Positions 28,980 through 30,000 of a stretch of 30,000 nucleotides of DNA are shown here, piece by piece. A program made the position numbers and the translations under genes. Source of the stretch: Actinidia chinensis. Taxonomy: Eukaryota; Streptophyta; Magnoliopsida; Ericales; Actinidiaceae. The notes beneath the pieces are model-generated. The model was given only the letters and a program-made list of their open reading frames with translations. It searched no databases and was not told where the DNA came from. Every line of letters starts with the position of its first letter. The first letter of the stretch is position 1. The stretch spans positions 3,491,434-3,521,433 of the forward strand of contig CM018897.1 in assembly GCA_009663005.1 (NCBI GenBank), written 5' to 3'.

Positions 28980-30000
28980 TGAATCCCAGAATTGTACGAC
29001 TGCTATGGTTCATCCATGGCCTCTCCTCCCTTAGACTCTCATGGACGTTGTGTGTTGAAATAAAAGGGTTACAAAACCGTACTTGATTTAACAAAAGATA
29101 GCAATAAAGAGAACCTATCAAAGTCAACGAAACAGGAAGAAGTCGAGGCATAAACTTTTGATTTGCTTTCCTTAAAGAAACAATTTCGCCCCCATTCAAT
29201 TGATACTTCGGTGCAGAGGCAATCGATCTCTATGACACATTGGACAGTCTTGATGGTGTACAGTCACCAAACAAGACTTCAAACTCATCTTCCAAAGAGA
29301 GAGAAAACATAGAAGAAAGAGTGGAGTAGAAAAGGAAGATATGCTACTTCTAAGAAAATGTGTATAAATGTAGAAAAGATCTTAGAAAAAATTAAGAAAA
29401 GAATATCACTCATTTACTTGCAATAATCAATCTCTTAATTGATAGCGATCAATCCACTGTCTGATTCAAACAACGTTTAATCACATAATTACAGTCGAAC
29501 CAGAAAGGAAGTAAACATGATAGAAAAATGAATAAGCAAAAATGTATATATACTTATTCTAGCTCATATGCGTGTACCTAGTCCAAGCACAATGCATGTG
29601 TTATATACATTGGCTTCCTACTCTTGGCCTATAGAATGCATAGTATGTTGTACGGAATCGTCCAAAAATATAAAACAAACACAATCCAAAAATGGCTACA
29701 AATTAATATGGAGAAAAAGAACTAACAAATTTGCAATGCGAAAAACAAATTAACAAAAGAGAGAATAACAAACGGTTTGACGAGGTGCCAACGTCCATGG
29801 GCAATCAAACGAGCAAAGGTTTCCACTAATAAATCAGACAACTCTGAAGAGCTACAAATGGGAATTTTATGTAAAACCCTCTTTCAAAAGTTTCACCCAA
29901 CACAAAATACAAATTATCTCCCAAACCTAAGTGGAACCAAAAAAAATCTCTCTCAAACAAAGGGAGGAAAGATTCAACCAAAGTCCACCAATAGAGGCAC
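28980..30000 (-). repeat. Repeat-like DNA, possibly a copia-type LTR fragment
   Basis: No gene is recognised. Read on the minus strand, 29760-29830 carries a TTAGTGGAAACCT then CCATGGACGTTGGCACC stretch. In type this resembles the conserved LTR segment of many plant copia retrotransposons, which has a GTGGA..CC block followed by CGTGGACGTAGGC. 29160-29215 (minus) reads TGGGGGCGAAATTGTTTCTT, another sequence of repeat character. No primer-binding site, polypurine tract, paired LTR or pol coding sequence is present. It runs to the right edge. Confidence 0.3.

Noticed and set aside
28945..29199. 84-codon minus-strand frame (MNGGEIVSLRKANQKF)
   Set aside because: It lies in repeat-like DNA and has no domain; it fits a repeat fragment better than a gene.

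Overview
This window looks like nuclear DNA from a dicot plant. Coding exons are GC-richer and sit in very AT-rich introns and intergenic DNA. Introns have GT..AG borders, leaders are rich in CT/GA, and there are many small non-autonomous DNA transposons. The gene set (mitochondrial-type serine hydroxymethyltransferase, an OPT oligopeptide transporter, a P-type pentatricopeptide repeat protein, and a small plant protein of unknown function) is typical of flowering plants. The species cannot be named from the sequence alone. No bacterial or organellar gene organisation, CRISPR array or rRNA is visible.

Layout, left to right. (1) 1-3650, minus strand: 5' part of a mitochondrial serine hydroxymethyltransferase gene. 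Six coding exons (1232-3499) give 179 residues in one continuous frame; the rest should lie beyond the left edge. (2) 3660-10060: gene-poor AT-rich DNA with several MITE-like elements (4761-5152, 5602-5821, 8236-8452) and short repeats. (3) 10310-17253, plus strand: a six-exon OPT-family transporter (about 733 residues). Its exon borders are all recognisable, but a net +1 frameshift lies in exon 3 near 13841-13850. Introns 2 and 3 carry repeats. (4) 17254-19700: a MITE at 17989-18166, a small minus-strand gene (18566-18880) and, at 19425-19694, a relic copy of the 5' end of the PPR gene. (5) 20010-20755: an element with inverted ends holding three tandem copies of a 131-bp unit. (6) 21345-23150, minus strand: a PPR gene orthologous in type to Arabidopsis At1g09900, intact for 452 residues, then frameshifted and decayed, with a readable C-terminal tail. 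(7) 23400-27900: gene-poor. It holds a 1.1-kb PIF/Harbinger-like element (24196-25310), a dispersed repeat also found in OPT intron 2, an isolated cluster of ABRE/G-box motifs (26538-26711), and a PIF-like MITE (26778-27196) interrupted by a second, GC-rich foldback element with 9-bp target duplications. (8) 28080-28860: a leader-like region with a 252-bp tandem duplication, possibly the 5' end of a gene whose coding part is not recognisable here. (9) 28980-30000: repeat-like DNA, perhaps a minus-strand copia-type LTR fragment.

The genes do not form a pathway. SHMT acts in mitochondrial one-carbon and photorespiratory metabolism, OPT in membrane transport, and PPR in organellar RNA metabolism. 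I found no convincing new multi-gene system. The most interesting signals are the nested foldback element, the two damaged genes (OPT and PPR), the PPR 5'-end relic, the orphan ABRE cluster and the duplicated leader at 28.2-28.7 kb.
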